A stretch of DNA of 64,000 bases, taken from Labilithrix sp. (GTDB lineage Bacteria; Myxococcota_A; Polyangia; Polyangiales; Polyangiaceae). This document shows, in pieces, positions 8,451-17,641 of the stretch (its first letter is position 1; the number at the start of each line of letters is the position of its first letter). The stretch covers positions 310,001-374,000 of the forward strand of contig JAHBWE010000007.1 of the NCBI GenBank assembly GCA_019637155.1, in the 5' to 3' direction. The translations under genes and the position numbers were made by a program. The notes beneath the pieces were generated by a model. The model was not told where the DNA came from and searched no databases. It saw nothing but the letters and a program-made list of their open reading frames with translations.

Positions 8451-9806
8451 GTGCGGACCATTTGTTTCCTTCTCGTCACCGTCCTCGTCGCCTGCGGCTC
8501 CTCCATCGACGTCGACGACGCGGAGGCGGACGCCGACGCCCAGCTGGCCGCGGCGCCGACCCCACGTCCGACGCCGACGCCCACGCCCACGCCCACGCCG
8601 AGCGCGGAGCCGACGATCTGGCCGAACGCGAAGAGCCGCGCGACGAGCGATCCGTGGCTCGTCGCGAACCATGACCGCCTGCGCGAGATGCGGCCGAAGG
8701 TGCTCACGATCAACTTCGACAACGACGCCACGTCGAAGGCGCGCTGGCGGACGCGCGTCGAGGAGGTCATCGCCGGCCTCGCGGAGGGCTCGCGCTACCA
8801 CGGCTACGACGACGACCGCGCGACGCCGTTCCTCCGCTACGAGGTCGCGAAGTGGGTCGACCTCTCGGACCCCGCGCCGGTCGAGGGATGGAAGCACGCG
8901 GTCTCGACGAAGTACCCCGTCCGCTGCGCCGGCGACGCGTTCTACAAGTTCGACTACGCCGCGCTCTTCGAGAAGCCCGAGATGACGGCGGCGTTCGGCG
9001 CGCCGCTCTGCGACCTCTTCGCCCGCGGCGACGTCCACGAGGTGTGGCTCTACGCCAACGGCGATCCCGAGCCGTACACGTGCCCCGACGGCACCGTCCT
9101 CCCCGACATGGGCGCGGCCGAGATCCTCGAGTCGAAGCCGATCTACGCGAACGGACGCGCGACCGGCCGCTTCGAGCGCTGCGCCGGCAACGGCTGCCTC
9201 GGCGACCGCGACTTCGCCGCCTTCGAGGCGTGCGGCCGCACGGTGCGTGTACTTTACATAAATTCCTCGCGCGGCCCCGGCTGCGCGCTCCACAGCGCGG
9301 GCCACGGCTACGAGCGGATGGCCAACAGCGGCGCGGTCCCCGAGCTGAAGCCGCGCTTCGCCGCGTTCGCGGGGCTCGATCTCCGCGAGCGCCATCGCCT
9401 CCCGTTCGACAGCTGGTACGCGTGCAACGCGGACGACTCGTGCCGCACGTTCACGGGACCGAACGGCGTCGACTGGCAGGTCGGGAGCAAGCGCGGTCAC
9501 GTCGAGCCGTACGACCAGCCGTGCGGCAACGTCCACTTCGCGCCCAACGCGCGCAAGGACTACGACGAGAACGACACCCAGGTGCTCTCGAGCTGCGCGC
9601 ACTTCGGCCTCCGCGACGGCGCGAACGGCAAGGACGCGGCGGAGCTCTTCTCGCGCGCGACGTATGCACAGTACAAGGAGCTCGCGCCCGACTGCGGCGG
9701 CGCCTGGCAGGTGTACTGGCGCCAGAGCTTCCCCGGGCTCGACAACGTCGCGAAGGACGCGAAGGGGAAGTCGCAGCGGAACTGGTGGCCGTACCTCTTT
9801 TACTGA
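8451..9806 (+). CDS. Large Cys-rich lipoprotein, unknown function
   Basis: Protein of about 451 residues. The GTG at 8451 begins a short hydrophobic signal (VRTICFLLVTVLVAC); an in-frame GTG at 8391 would add 20 residues and cannot be excluded. A (TP)n linker of about seven repeats follows the lipid anchor. The mature domain is rich in aromatic residues and contains many paired Cys, suggesting disulfides (RCAGNGCLGDRDFAAFEAC, WYACNADDSCRTF). HSAGHGYERM may hold metal ligands. I do not recognise the family. A short AT-rich patch at 9249-9264 stands out inside an otherwise GC-rich frame. The 3' end overlaps the convergent gene at 9800 by a few bases. Confidence 0.8.
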   Translation: MRTICFLLVTVLVACGSSIDVDDAEADADAQLAAAPTPRPTPTPTPTPTPSAEPTIWPNAKSRATSDPWLVANHDRLREMRPKVLTINFDNDATSKARWRTRVEEVIAGLAEGSRYHGYDDDRATPFLRYEVAKWVDLSDPAPVEGWKHAVSTKYPVRCAGDAFYKFDYAALFEKPEMTAAFGAPLCDLFARGDVHEVWLYANGDPEPYTCPDGTVLPDMGAAEILESKPIYANGRATGRFERCAGNGCLGDRDFAAFEACGRTVRVLYINSSRGPGCALHSAGHGYERMANSGAVPELKPRFAAFAGLDLRERHRLPFDSWYACNADDSCRTFTGPNGVDWQVGSKRGHVEPYDQPCGNVHFAPNARKDYDENDTQVLSSCAHFGLRDGANGKDAAELFSRATYAQYKELAPDCGGAWQVYWRQSFPGLDNVAKDAKGKSQRNWWPYLFY

Positions 9807-10135
9807 AGCGCGCCGAGGAGGACGGGACCGGCGAGGAAGCTCGCGAGGTTCGCGGCCGCGGAGGCCGCGATCGCGCGGCCGCCATCGCCTCGCGGATCGA
9901 GGAGGCGCGCGTAGACGAAGGCCTCCGCCGCGAACGAGAGCGCTTCACCGCTCACGAGCGCGACGGCGGGCCAGGGGAGGATATCGAGCCACACGCGGTT
10001 GAGGAGCGTGTTCGTGACCGCGTTCGCGACGAGCGCGAGCACGGCCGCTCGCCCGCGAACGCGAGGATGGAACGCGATCACGATCGGCGCCTCGACGACG
10101 AGCGTGACGAGGAGCGCCGCCGTCGCCCCGCTCAT
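9800..10135 (-). CDS. Small multi-pass membrane protein
   Basis: Protein of 111 residues, almost entirely hydrophobic, with three to four predicted membrane helices (ATAALLVTLVVEAPIVIAF, AAVLALVANAVTNTLLNRVW, SFAAEAFVYARLL, AANLASFLAGPVLLGAL). No catalytic motif is visible. It lies 43 bases downstream of the exported protein at 10179-10745 on the same strand and is probably cotranscribed with it, so the two may form one membrane unit. Family not recognised. Confidence 0.75.
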   Translation of the reverse strand: MSGATAALLVTLVVEAPIVIAFHPRVRGRAAVLALVANAVTNTLLNRVWLDILPWPAVALVSGEALSFAAEAFVYARLLDPRGDGGRAIAASAAANLASFLAGPVLLGALQ

Positions 10136-10178
10136 CGGGCCTCGCGTTTCGGCGCGAGCTTCGTCGTCGTCGGCCCGC

Positions 10179-10745
10179 TCATCGGGTCTTGCGCTTCAGC
10201 AGGCGGCGGACGCCGTACACGAGCGCCGCGACGAACAGGACGATCACCGCGAGCGCGGCGGCGCCGAGCTTCGCGAGGCCGCCGGTGTACGAGCAGATCG
10301 TCGGGCTTGAGCCCCACGGGACCGACGCGACCTTGGCGCGGACCGGCGCGACGCACGGACTGCCCGGCGCGGTCGTCACCTTGATCTCCTCGAAGTAGCT
10401 CGTCGAGCACGCGGAGGAGACGCACTCGTAAGGACGCTCGAAGCCGTAGCGGTACGTCCCCGGCTTCACGCACGCGTCGACGTAGGCGCGTCCGTCGTCG
10501 TCAGCGCCGGCTTCGGCTTCGGCGCACGTGTCGATGCGGACGACCTCGCCGCTCCCCACGTCCTGGCGAAGGAGCGCCTCCGAAGGCGAGCAGCCACGGC
10601 GATCGAAGTTGACCGGCGTGACGACCACCGCGCCGCCGTCGGTCACGCGCGCTTCGTAGCCGACCGGACGCGCGCAGTTCGCCGCCGCGACCCGCGCGAC
10701 GACGAGAGAGGCGAGGAGCGTCGCCGCGAAGGAGGCTCGATGCAT
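10179..10745 (-). CDS. Exported, C-terminally membrane-anchored Cys-containing protein
   Basis: Protein of 188 residues. The signal peptide is cleaved near ARVAAA-NC. The mature domain has about ten Cys in pairs (CVSSACSTSYFEEI, GSPCVAPV), consistent with disulfides outside the cytoplasm. One membrane helix lies near the C-terminus (LGAAALAVIVLFVAALVYGV), followed by a basic stop-transfer tail RRLLKRKTR. It therefore faces the periplasm with a C-terminal anchor. It is likely cotranscribed with the small membrane protein that follows. Function unknown. Confidence 0.8.
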   Translation of the reverse strand: MHRASFAATLLASLVVARVAAANCARPVGYEARVTDGGAVVVTPVNFDRRGCSPSEALLRQDVGSGEVVRIDTCAEAEAGADDDGRAYVDACVKPGTYRYGFERPYECVSSACSTSYFEEIKVTTAPGSPCVAPVRAKVASVPWGSSPTICSYTGGLAKLGAAALAVIVLFVAALVYGVRRLLKRKTR

Positions 10746-10875
10746 CGACGACGCGCGATCGTACCGCGAACGCGACTTTCAGATCCTCGCCAAGCGCTCG
10801 TCCTTCCACCACATTTCAGGACCGACGCGCGATCGTCACTTGAGGTCCCGCCGCGATGTGTCACGGAGGCGTCCC

Positions 10876-11751
10876 ATGAAGCTCGCCGCCGTGCTCGCCG
10901 CCCTCTCCGTGACCGCCGCTCTCGCCGGCTGCGCCGCGCCGAACGACGCCGACGCCCCCGCCGCCTCGAGCGAGGTCGCCCTCACGACCTTCACGCCGCT
11001 CGATCGCGTCACGCCGGCCGAGGTCGCCGCCGCTTACGCAGAGGACGTGAGCGCCCACCTCGAGACCTGCCGCGCCGCGCATCCGTCGATCGCAGAGGTC
11101 GACCGCGACAACCTCCGCGTCTTCGCCCGCGTCGGCAACGTCTCGTACTTCGACGTGAGCGAGGCGATCGAGGCGCTCCTCGACGAGCGCGGCCTCGACG
11201 CGATCGCGCCGGGCGAGGTGCCGACCCTGCTCGAGCCGCTCGCGCTCCGCGAGCTCGGCGCGCACGTCGACGGCGACGGCTTCTACGCGCCGCCGCGCGA
11301 AGGGCAGCTCCAGTTCTACTACGCCGAGCTCCACGCTCGCGAAGCCAAGGCGCACGCGCTCGCGACGGCGCCGGGCGGCAAGAGCTTCACCGAGATCCGC
11401 GCGCTCTGGCGCAACGTGCAGAGCGCACGCAATACGCTCGACTCTTCGTGGCTGCGCCCGCAGAGGGTCTCCGCCGAGCCTTCGCTCACCGAGATCCGGA
11501 AGGCGATGCGCGTCCCGTTCGACGCGCACTTCGAGAGCTGGGGCAACACCGCGGTCGCGGAGTTCGGCGAGGCCCACGAGGGCCCGAACGGCACGCCCGC
11601 CTTCGCTCCACTCGCGACCTTCCTCGAGAGCGACGCGATCAAGAAGCGCTGGCTCTTCCAGGCCTACGACGCGAGCGGCAGCACGAACATCCTCGTCGTG
11701 CTCGACGAGCACGATCAACTGTGGGGGATGCAGATGGGCTACTCCGAGTAG
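10876..11751 (+). CDS. Lipoprotein of unknown function
   Basis: Protein of 291 residues. The ATG at 10876 follows a clear GGAGG box and begins MKLAAVLAALSVTAALAGC, a lipoprotein signal. The mature protein is mostly helical and acidic, with no repeats and no recognisable catalytic motif. The last strand pair (NILVVLDEHDQLWGMQMGY) is beta. The gene at 11766 follows after 14 bases, so 10876-14978 may be a single operon of four surface or membrane proteins. Confidence 0.8.
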   Translation: MKLAAVLAALSVTAALAGCAAPNDADAPAASSEVALTTFTPLDRVTPAEVAAAYAEDVSAHLETCRAAHPSIAEVDRDNLRVFARVGNVSYFDVSEAIEALLDERGLDAIAPGEVPTLLEPLALRELGAHVDGDGFYAPPREGQLQFYYAELHAREAKAHALATAPGGKSFTEIRALWRNVQSARNTLDSSWLRPQRVSAEPSLTEIRKAMRVPFDAHFESWGNTAVAEFGEAHEGPNGTPAFAPLATFLESDAIKKRWLFQAYDASGSTNILVVLDEHDQLWGMQMGYSE

Positions 11752-11765
11752 TATCCTCGGACGGA

Positions 11766-13010
11766 ATGCGGCGCGGACGAAAACGTTTCCTCGCCGTCTT
11801 CGGCTGCTTCGCGGTCCTCGCGACGCTCGGAGGTCTCCGCGCGAGCGCGTGGCTTCGCGCGCACGGCCTCACCGCGATGGAGTTCGCGACGGAGCTCTCG
11901 CGCGACGAGCCGCGCTTCCAGTGGAAGAGCATCGACCGGAAGCACTGGCAGGCGATCGCGACCGGCGCGGAGGAGACCACCGCCGAGACCGACGCGCGCG
12001 AAGGAACGGGGCGCGGCTGCCCGGCCGGCATGGTCCGCGTCCGCGGCGGCTTCCGGCAGGAGGCGCGGGGCCAGTCGACGGGCGCGATCGAGCGCTTGCA
12101 GGACGGCACGTGCACCGACTGGATCAGCAAGGAGTTCCCCGCCCGCTGCCGCACGTTCGACGCGGAGAAGATCGCGACCGCCGTCGCCGCGATCCCGGTC
12201 GAGCCGCTCGACTTCTGCATGGATCGGTTCGAGTACCCGAACGTGCGCGGCCAGTATCCGATGATCGTCGCGACGTTCCGCGAGGCAGAGGCGATCTGCA
12301 AGAAGGACGACAAGCGCCTCTGCACCGAGAACGAGTGGACCTTCGCGTGCGAAGGCGAGGAGGTCCGTCCGTATCCGTACGGACACACGCGCGACGACAC
12401 GGCGTGCGTGATCGATCGACCCTGGCGCGCGTTCACCGAAGGCGCCCTCCAGCCGCGCGACGGCAACAAGGCGCGGGACGAGCTCGATCACCTGTGGCAG
12501 GGCGAGCCGTCGGGCTCGCGCCCCACGTGCCGGAGCCCGTTCGGCGTCTACGACATGACCGGGAACGTCGACGAGTGGACGCGGAGCGTGAACCCGACCG
12601 GCTATCGCTCGATCCTGAAGGGCGGCTACTGGGGTCCCGTCCGCGCGCGCTGCCGCCCCGCCACGCGCGCGCACAACGAGGACTTCGTCGCGTACCAGCA
12701 AGGCGTCCGCTGCTGCGCGGAGACGCGCGCGGTCCCGGACGAGCCCGAAGCGGGCGCGGAGGCCGACGCCGGCGCAGACCCGGACGCGGGGGCGGAGCCC
12801 GACGCAGCGGTCGCGCAGCTCGCCGCGCCGCCGGACGAGCCGCCCGCGCCGGACGACGACGAGCTCGTCGCGATCCAGAACGAGCGCGCGCGCGGCTGCG
12901 CGACGGCCGGCGGCGCCGGCTCGTGGTGGCCGCTGCTCGCTATCCTCGTCGTGCTCGTCCGGCGTCGAAGGCGCTCCTCGCGTGTTTTGCCTGCTACCTT
13001 CGAGCGATGA
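11766..13010 (+). CDS. FGE-sulfatase-fold protein with MYXO-CTERM-like tail
   Basis: Protein of 414 residues. An N-terminal membrane or signal segment (residues about 8-30) precedes a formylglycine-generating-enzyme-fold domain (about residues 80-325): CPAGMVRVRGGF, DFCMDRFEYPN, RLCTENEWTFACEG, YDMTGNVDEWT, KGGYWGPVRARCRPATRAH, GVRCC. In true FGE two Cys bind copper near the GGSF-like strand; here only one is in place, so sulfatase activation is doubtful and a structural or binding role is more likely. An Asp/Ala/Glu linker leads to a terminal RGCATAGG box, a hydrophobic helix and RRRRR, the MYXO-CTERM pattern for surface sorting. The stop overlaps the next ATG (ATGA). Confidence 0.88.
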   Translation: MRRGRKRFLAVFGCFAVLATLGGLRASAWLRAHGLTAMEFATELSRDEPRFQWKSIDRKHWQAIATGAEETTAETDAREGTGRGCPAGMVRVRGGFRQEARGQSTGAIERLQDGTCTDWISKEFPARCRTFDAEKIATAVAAIPVEPLDFCMDRFEYPNVRGQYPMIVATFREAEAICKKDDKRLCTENEWTFACEGEEVRPYPYGHTRDDTACVIDRPWRAFTEGALQPRDGNKARDELDHLWQGEPSGSRPTCRSPFGVYDMTGNVDEWTRSVNPTGYRSILKGGYWGPVRARCRPATRAHNEDFVAYQQGVRCCAETRAVPDEPEAGAEADAGADPDAGAEPDAAVAQLAAPPDEPPAPDDDELVAIQNERARGCATAGGAGSWWPLLAILVVLVRRRRRSSRVLPATFER

Positions 13011-13663
13011 CGGTCCGACGCATCGTCGCGCTCGCCTCGCCGCTCGCCGCCGCGCTCGTTCACTGCAGCAACCCGCAGTCCTCGTGCGACGACGCGCGCG
13101 TCATCTTCGCCGGCGACGTCGAGCCGAGCCCGCAGCTCACGATCGTCGACGACAAGAACGTGCCGATCGCGGTGAGCGGCGCGCCGGTCGTGCGCGTGTC
13201 GTTCGAGAAGAGCTCGAACGTCCAGAGCGTCCGCATCCCGCTGTCGAGCGCGGGCGCCGACCCCGCGAGCGAGCGCTACGTGTTCGTCGAGTTCCCGGCC
13301 GGCCCGCAGCTGCTCGCGACGAACGTCGGCGACTACCTCACCGCCGGGAGCCTCCGCGCCTTCGTCTACGCGGCGGGGTGCTCCCAGAACGCGACGGTCA
13401 CGACGACGAAGTCGCAGGTCCTCGCCGCGCGCGGCACCATCGACGCGACGGCGAAGACGGTCGACGGCGACTTCTACCGTCGCATCGCGGTCGAGATCGA
13501 CTGGGAGAACGTCGGCTGCAGCATCGGCTCGGTGAAGGGCCGCGTCGTCTTCGCCGTGTCGCCGACCCCCGGCAAGGTCGAGGCCGCCTGCGAGTCGGAC
13601 AAGTACACCCTCGTCGGCGACGCACAAGCTCCGCCTCCGGTCACGAGCGGCGACGGCGGTTGA
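13007..13663 (+). CDS. Putative lipoprotein, unknown function
   Basis: Protein of 218 residues. The ATG overlaps the upstream TGA (ATGA), indicating coupling with the FGE-fold gene. The N-terminus MTVRRIVALASPLAAALVHCS is a plausible lipoprotein signal with a non-classical box (LVHC). The mature part is beta-rich with several Cys (SSCDDARVIF, AAGCSQNATV, ENVGCSIGS). No known domain is recognised. Its position suggests it works with the FGE-fold protein at the surface. Confidence 0.75.
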   Translation: MTVRRIVALASPLAAALVHCSNPQSSCDDARVIFAGDVEPSPQLTIVDDKNVPIAVSGAPVVRVSFEKSSNVQSVRIPLSSAGADPASERYVFVEFPAGPQLLATNVGDYLTAGSLRAFVYAAGCSQNATVTTTKSQVLAARGTIDATAKTVDGDFYRRIAVEIDWENVGCSIGSVKGRVVFAVSPTPGKVEAACESDKYTLVGDAQAPPPVTSGDGG

Positions 13664-13676
13664 GCGCGATGGTGCA

Positions 13677-14978
13677 GTGAAGAAGGGCGGCGTCCTCCGC
13701 ACCGTTCTGTGGTTCGCCGGCGCGTACGTCGTCGCGTTCGGCGTCAGCGCGCTCGAGCCGAGCAGCCACCTCTGGTCGCTCTTGCGCGCGCTCACCGACG
13801 ACGACGACCTGCGGTTCGCGCTCGCGCGGCTCTACTACATGGCGGCGACCGTCTTCGGCGTCTCGTACATCGTATCGCTCGCGCTCGCGACCGTGCTCGC
13901 GCCGGCGGGCTTCGCCGGCCGCGTGCTCTTGCGGGCGGCGGTGCGCGCGGGATACCGCGATCGACTCGACCCGGTGCGCGCCTTCTCCCAGCGGCACCCC
14001 CGCATCGTGACCGCGCTCCTCGCGCTGCCGGCGGTCGCGTGGGCCTGGTTCATCGCCACGAGGGTCGCCGACGGCGGCGGCTGGGACCGGATCCTGCCGG
14101 GCGCCGTCCTGCCTGCCGCGATCGTCGTCGCGGCGCAGGCCGCGCTCGCGCGTCGCGGCTGGCGCGCGCTCCTCGCGCCGACGCTCCCGGACGCGGAGAC
14201 GCGCGGCGAGAGGGCGACGGCGGAGGGCTTCACCTTCGACGCGGTCGCGGTGACGACGGAGACGCTCGCCGCGGTCGGCGGGCTCGCCGCGTTGTCGGTC
14301 GCGATGGTCACCGCCGCCTTCACGCTCTCGGTCTCCACCCTCGTTCATCATCCTCTCTTCCGCACCGCGCTCCTCGCGTACCTCGCGCTCGCGCTCGGCG
14401 GCGCCGCGCTCTTCCGTCGGACGTCACGCATCGACGTCGGCTTCGACGGCATCTTCATCAGCGGCAGCGCGCGCCGCCGCTTCGTGTCGTTCGCCGACGT
14501 CGACGGCGTGCGCGCGAGCCAGCTCGGCCTCGAGCTGCTCCGCGGTGAGCGCGTCGTGCTCCGCCTCCAGCTCCACGGCGAGGACGCGACGCGACGCGAC
14601 GCCCTCGCCGATCGCATCCGCGCCGCCATCGCCGCGGCGGAGGCCCAGCGCCGCGAGCCCGCGGTCGACTTCCTGCGGAGCGCGTCGACGGAGGAGGTCG
14701 GTCGCGCGGCGGGCGGCTCTTCGACGTACCGCGAGTCGGCGCCGACGCGCGACAAGCTGTGGGACCTCCTCGAGAGCCCCGCCGTCGACGCGGCGGGCCG
14801 CAAGGCCGCCGCCTCCGCGCTCGCGAAGGACGGCACGACGGAGGAGCTCACCCGCCTCCGCGTCGCGGCGGAGCACTGCGCCGATCCCTCCGTCCGCGCG
14901 CGCATCGAAGAGGTGCTCGACGACCAAGAGCTCCCCGAGGAGCCGGAGAAGCACCGCATGGTGATGAGGGGCTCCTGA
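13677..14978 (+). CDS. Multi-pass membrane protein with PH-like cytoplasmic domain
   Basis: Protein of 433 residues starting at a GTG 13 bases after the previous stop. Membrane helices lie near residues 8-25, 55-80, 105-125, 140-155, 200-225 and 230-245. A soluble domain follows (about residues 250-330: IDVGFDGIFISGSARRRFVS, ERVVLRLQLHGED) that resembles a bacterial PH-like domain, then a helical tail with a HEAT-like pair. The fold assignment is tentative and no enzyme motif is seen. It may sense or organise the envelope proteins encoded just upstream. Confidence 0.78.
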   Translation: MKKGGVLRTVLWFAGAYVVAFGVSALEPSSHLWSLLRALTDDDDLRFALARLYYMAATVFGVSYIVSLALATVLAPAGFAGRVLLRAAVRAGYRDRLDPVRAFSQRHPRIVTALLALPAVAWAWFIATRVADGGGWDRILPGAVLPAAIVVAAQAALARRGWRALLAPTLPDAETRGERATAEGFTFDAVAVTTETLAAVGGLAALSVAMVTAAFTLSVSTLVHHPLFRTALLAYLALALGGAALFRRTSRIDVGFDGIFISGSARRRFVSFADVDGVRASQLGLELLRGERVVLRLQLHGEDATRRDALADRIRAAIAAAEAQRREPAVDFLRSASTEEVGRAAGGSSTYRESAPTRDKLWDLLESPAVDAAGRKAAASALAKDGTTEELTRLRVAAEHCADPSVRARIEEVLDDQELPEEPEKHRMVMRGS

Positions 14979-15022
14979 CCCGCAGCCGTCGCTCTCGACG
15001 ACGACACGTGTAGGCTGGCGCG

Positions 15023-16529
15023 GTGCGTGGCGCGTTGCTCCTCGCTCTGTTCGCGATCGTCGCTGCGTTCGTGCTCGGCGAAAGCTACATCGGACGACTC
15101 CCGAACCACGCGGGGTACCGGCTCGTTCACGTCGAGGACCACGTCGCGTCGCCGCCGCCCGAGCGCGCGCGCCGCATCGTCGTGATCCTCGTCGACGGGC
15201 TGCGGCGCGACGCGGCCGAGGCGACGAAGAGCGCTCAGCGCCTCGCCGCGCGCGGCCAGTGCCGGATCTCCGATCAGGGGAGCTACACCGTCTCGCGCCC
15301 CGTCTATGCGCTGCTCTCGACCGGCATCGAGTCCGATCGCAGCGGCGCCCGGAACAACGACCTCACCGCGCCGCTCGCGGCCGAGTCGTTCTGGGAGGTC
15401 GCGCGCCGCGCGGGCCTCCGCGTCCGCGCCTCGAGCCATCTCCCGTGGTTCGCGCAGCTCTTCCCGCGCGGCTTCGACGAGCTGCGGCACTTCCCCGAGC
15501 ATGAGCGCGACGTGTTCGCGTCGACGCCGATCGAAGACGTGCGCTTCGACGTCGACCTCTTTCACCCGCTCTACGTCGACGAGGCCGGCCACATGCACGG
15601 CGCACGCTCCGCCGAGTACGCCGCCGCCGTCGCGCGCGCCGACGCCGAGATCGCGGGCCTCCTCGAGCGCGTCGACCTCGATCACGACGACGTGATCCTC
15701 ACCGCCGACCACGGCCATCGCGCCGATGGGCGGCCACGGCGGCGACCAGCCCGAGATCCGCGAGGTGCTCGCGTGCTTCGCGGGCCCGCGCGTCCGCCAC
15801 CGCGAAGACCGCCGCCCCTTCGACGGGCGCCTCACCGCGCCGCTCCTCTCCCTCCTCGCCGGCGTCCCCTTCCCCGCCCAGATGCGCGCGGGCGAAGACC
15901 ACCTCGACGACCTCTGGGAGATCGTCGAGCTCGACCCAGCGTTCGAGGCCGACCGCCGCGCCGCGATCGCGCGCTTCCGCGCCGCGAACGAGGAGCAGCT
16001 CACGGCGTGGCTCGGCGGCGGGCCCGGCACGTGGTCGCGGCTCTACGCGCGCGAGCGCCACGGGCAGTGGCTCCGCATCGGCGTGCTCGCCGCCGCCGCG
16101 ATCGCGTTCGTCGCGTTCCGCGCGCGACGTCACCCGCGCGACGTCGTCTTCCTCGCCGTCCTCGCGCTCGCGGTGTGGCTCGCGCATCACGCCGTGCTCG
16201 GCGACTTCGACTACACCGTCATCAACCGCAAGATGATCTTCATGCGCAAGGCGTCCGCGGCCGCGGTCGTCGCCGTCGGCGCGGCGTGTCTGCTCCACCG
16301 CGCCGTGCGCGGCAGCACGCTCGCGCACCGCCTCGTCACCGCGCTCGTCCTCGTGCTCGTCACGAACCTCGGCCACGTCTTCGTGTACGGCTGGCCGCTC
16401 GGCTTCCCGCTCCCGCCGCAACCCGCGCGCTACCTCCCGTTCTTCATCGGCTTCCCTCAGGTCGCGCTCGCGCTCGCGCTCGTGGTCGCGTCCAGCGCGC
16501 GCTGGAGGGCGCCTTCGAGGAACACGTGA
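15023..16529 (+). pseudogene. Alkaline-phosphatase-superfamily phosphodiesterase/transferase, frameshifted
   Basis: Two frames together encode one enzyme. The GTG at 15023 starts a signal-anchor, then a type I phosphodiesterase/nucleotide-pyrophosphatase-like domain: IVVILVDGLRRDAA (first metal Asp), YTVSRPVYALLSTG (nucleophile region) and DVILTADHGHRA. The second metal motif continues as MGGHGGDQPEI in the next frame from 15726. It is followed by VLACFAGPRV and a C-terminal membrane region with about five helices. The shift lies between about 15712 and 15728 and equals one extra base. The architecture (periplasmic hydrolase plus membrane domain) resembles PIG-N/PIG-O-like phosphoethanolamine transferases. 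Either the gene is inactivated or the base is a sequencing error. Confidence 0.8.
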
Positions 16530-16571
16530 GACAACCCGGTCGCCCAGTACCGCGCCGCATTCCACTCCCGC

Positions 16572-16979
16572 TCACGGCGCGAAGCGTACGAGCGCGTCCT
16601 CCAAGGGCAGCTCGCGCGTGACCTTCTTGAAGCTCGTCTCCTTCGCGGGCTGCACCTCGAACGTATCGATCGCCCACGGCACGCCCTCCGCGCCGAGCGG
16701 CGAGGCGGCGTCGCTCACGTGGACGTGGAGGTGCGGCTCGGTCGAGTTGCCGGTGTTGCCGACGAGCCCGAGCACTTGCCCTCTCTTCACGCGGTCACCG
16801 ACCTTCACCCTCACGCTGCCCGGCTTGAAGTGCGCGTAGAGCGCGAAGCGCTTCTTTCCGAAATCGAGGACGACGTGGTTGCCCGCGACCGTCTCCAGCG
16901 TCACCGCTTCGGCCGTGCGCCCCGGCGTGTTCTCCGCGATCCCGTCCTTCGTCTCGACGACGACGCCGTCCGCGATCAT
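16572..16979 (-). CDS. Short M23-type peptidase domain lacking the first zinc ligands
   Basis: 135 residues from ATG 16979 (an in-frame GTG at 17006 is possible). The second half of a lysostaphin-type M23 domain is clear: NHVVLDFGKKRFALYAHF, VKVGDRVKRGQVLGLVGNTG, and EPHLHVHVSD with the catalytic HxH. The segment that normally supplies the first zinc ligands (HxxxD, before the ADGVV turn) is absent, because the frame begins right at IADGVVVE. It starts within or next to the end of the lipoprotein gene at 16997-17641. Known M23 enzymes cut peptidoglycan cross-bridges; this one is either a non-catalytic binding domain or a 5'-truncated gene. Confidence 0.7.
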   Translation of the reverse strand: MIADGVVVETKDGIAENTPGRTAEAVTLETVAGNHVVLDFGKKRFALYAHFKPGSVRVKVGDRVKRGQVLGLVGNTGNSTEPHLHVHVSDAASPLGAEGVPWAIDTFEVQPAKETSFKKVTRELPLEDALVRFAP

Positions 16980-16996
16980 AGATGCAGCCCTCGCGA

Positions 16997-17641
16997 TCAG
17001 GGACACACGGTGAACGGCGCGACGCCGCGGACGGAGCCGGACTCGGGGAGGTTCGGGTTCGACGTCGTGAGGTCGAGCGAGACGGCGCCGTCCGCCGGCG
17101 TCGCGTGGACGAACTGCGCGGTGCCCTTCGCGATCGCGGCGGAGGAGAAGCTTTGCCGGAAGCTCGCGGTGATCGCGTCTTGCCGTGGATCGGGCACGTC
17201 GGTGCGGTACGACGAGCCGGGCGGGACCGGCCAGCGAGCCTGAAGCTCGATCTCGACGACGCGATCGTTGCCGCGCGGGATCATCTGCGACGCCTCCGCG
17301 CACGTCGCGGCGCGCTCGTAGATCTTGATCGTCGACTGCGTCACGTCGAAGCCGTCGCGATCGGTCGAGCACTCCCCCGTCCCGGTCAACGCGGACGAGC
17401 ACTTGCGGAACGGCCGGTTCGGGCGAACGAGGAACGCGGAGCGCGCGACGAACGCCGCTCCGCCCATCGTCCCCGAGAGCGTCGCTTGCGGCGCCGCTCC
17501 TCCTTGCGGCGACGGCGCGGCTTGCATCGGAGCGCCGGGTGCCGGCGCGGGCGCGATCTGAACAGGCTGCGCCGCAGGCGGCGGCGGGTCGCTCGCGCAC
17601 GCGACGAGCAAGCAGGCAAGCACGGGCACACGTGTCTTCAT
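16997..17641 (-). CDS. Lipoprotein with Pro/Ala-rich linker
   Basis: Protein of 214 residues. MKTRVPVLACLLVACASD is a lipoprotein signal. A Pro/Ala/Gln linker (about residues 20-50) precedes a beta-rich domain starting LSGTMGGAAFVARSAFLV, which resembles the opening of a family of short myxobacterial lipoproteins that report ion or small-molecule content. Cys pairs (FRKCSSALTGTGECST) suggest disulfides. Function unknown. Its stop lies next to the start of the truncated M23 gene, so the two are probably cotranscribed. Confidence 0.78.
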   Translation of the reverse strand: MKTRVPVLACLLVACASDPPPPAAQPVQIAPAPAPGAPMQAAPSPQGGAAPQATLSGTMGGAAFVARSAFLVRPNRPFRKCSSALTGTGECSTDRDGFDVTQSTIKIYERAATCAEASQMIPRGNDRVVEIELQARWPVPPGSSYRTDVPDPRQDAITASFRQSFSSAAIAKGTAQFVHATPADGAVSLDLTTSNPNLPESGSVRGVAPFTVCP

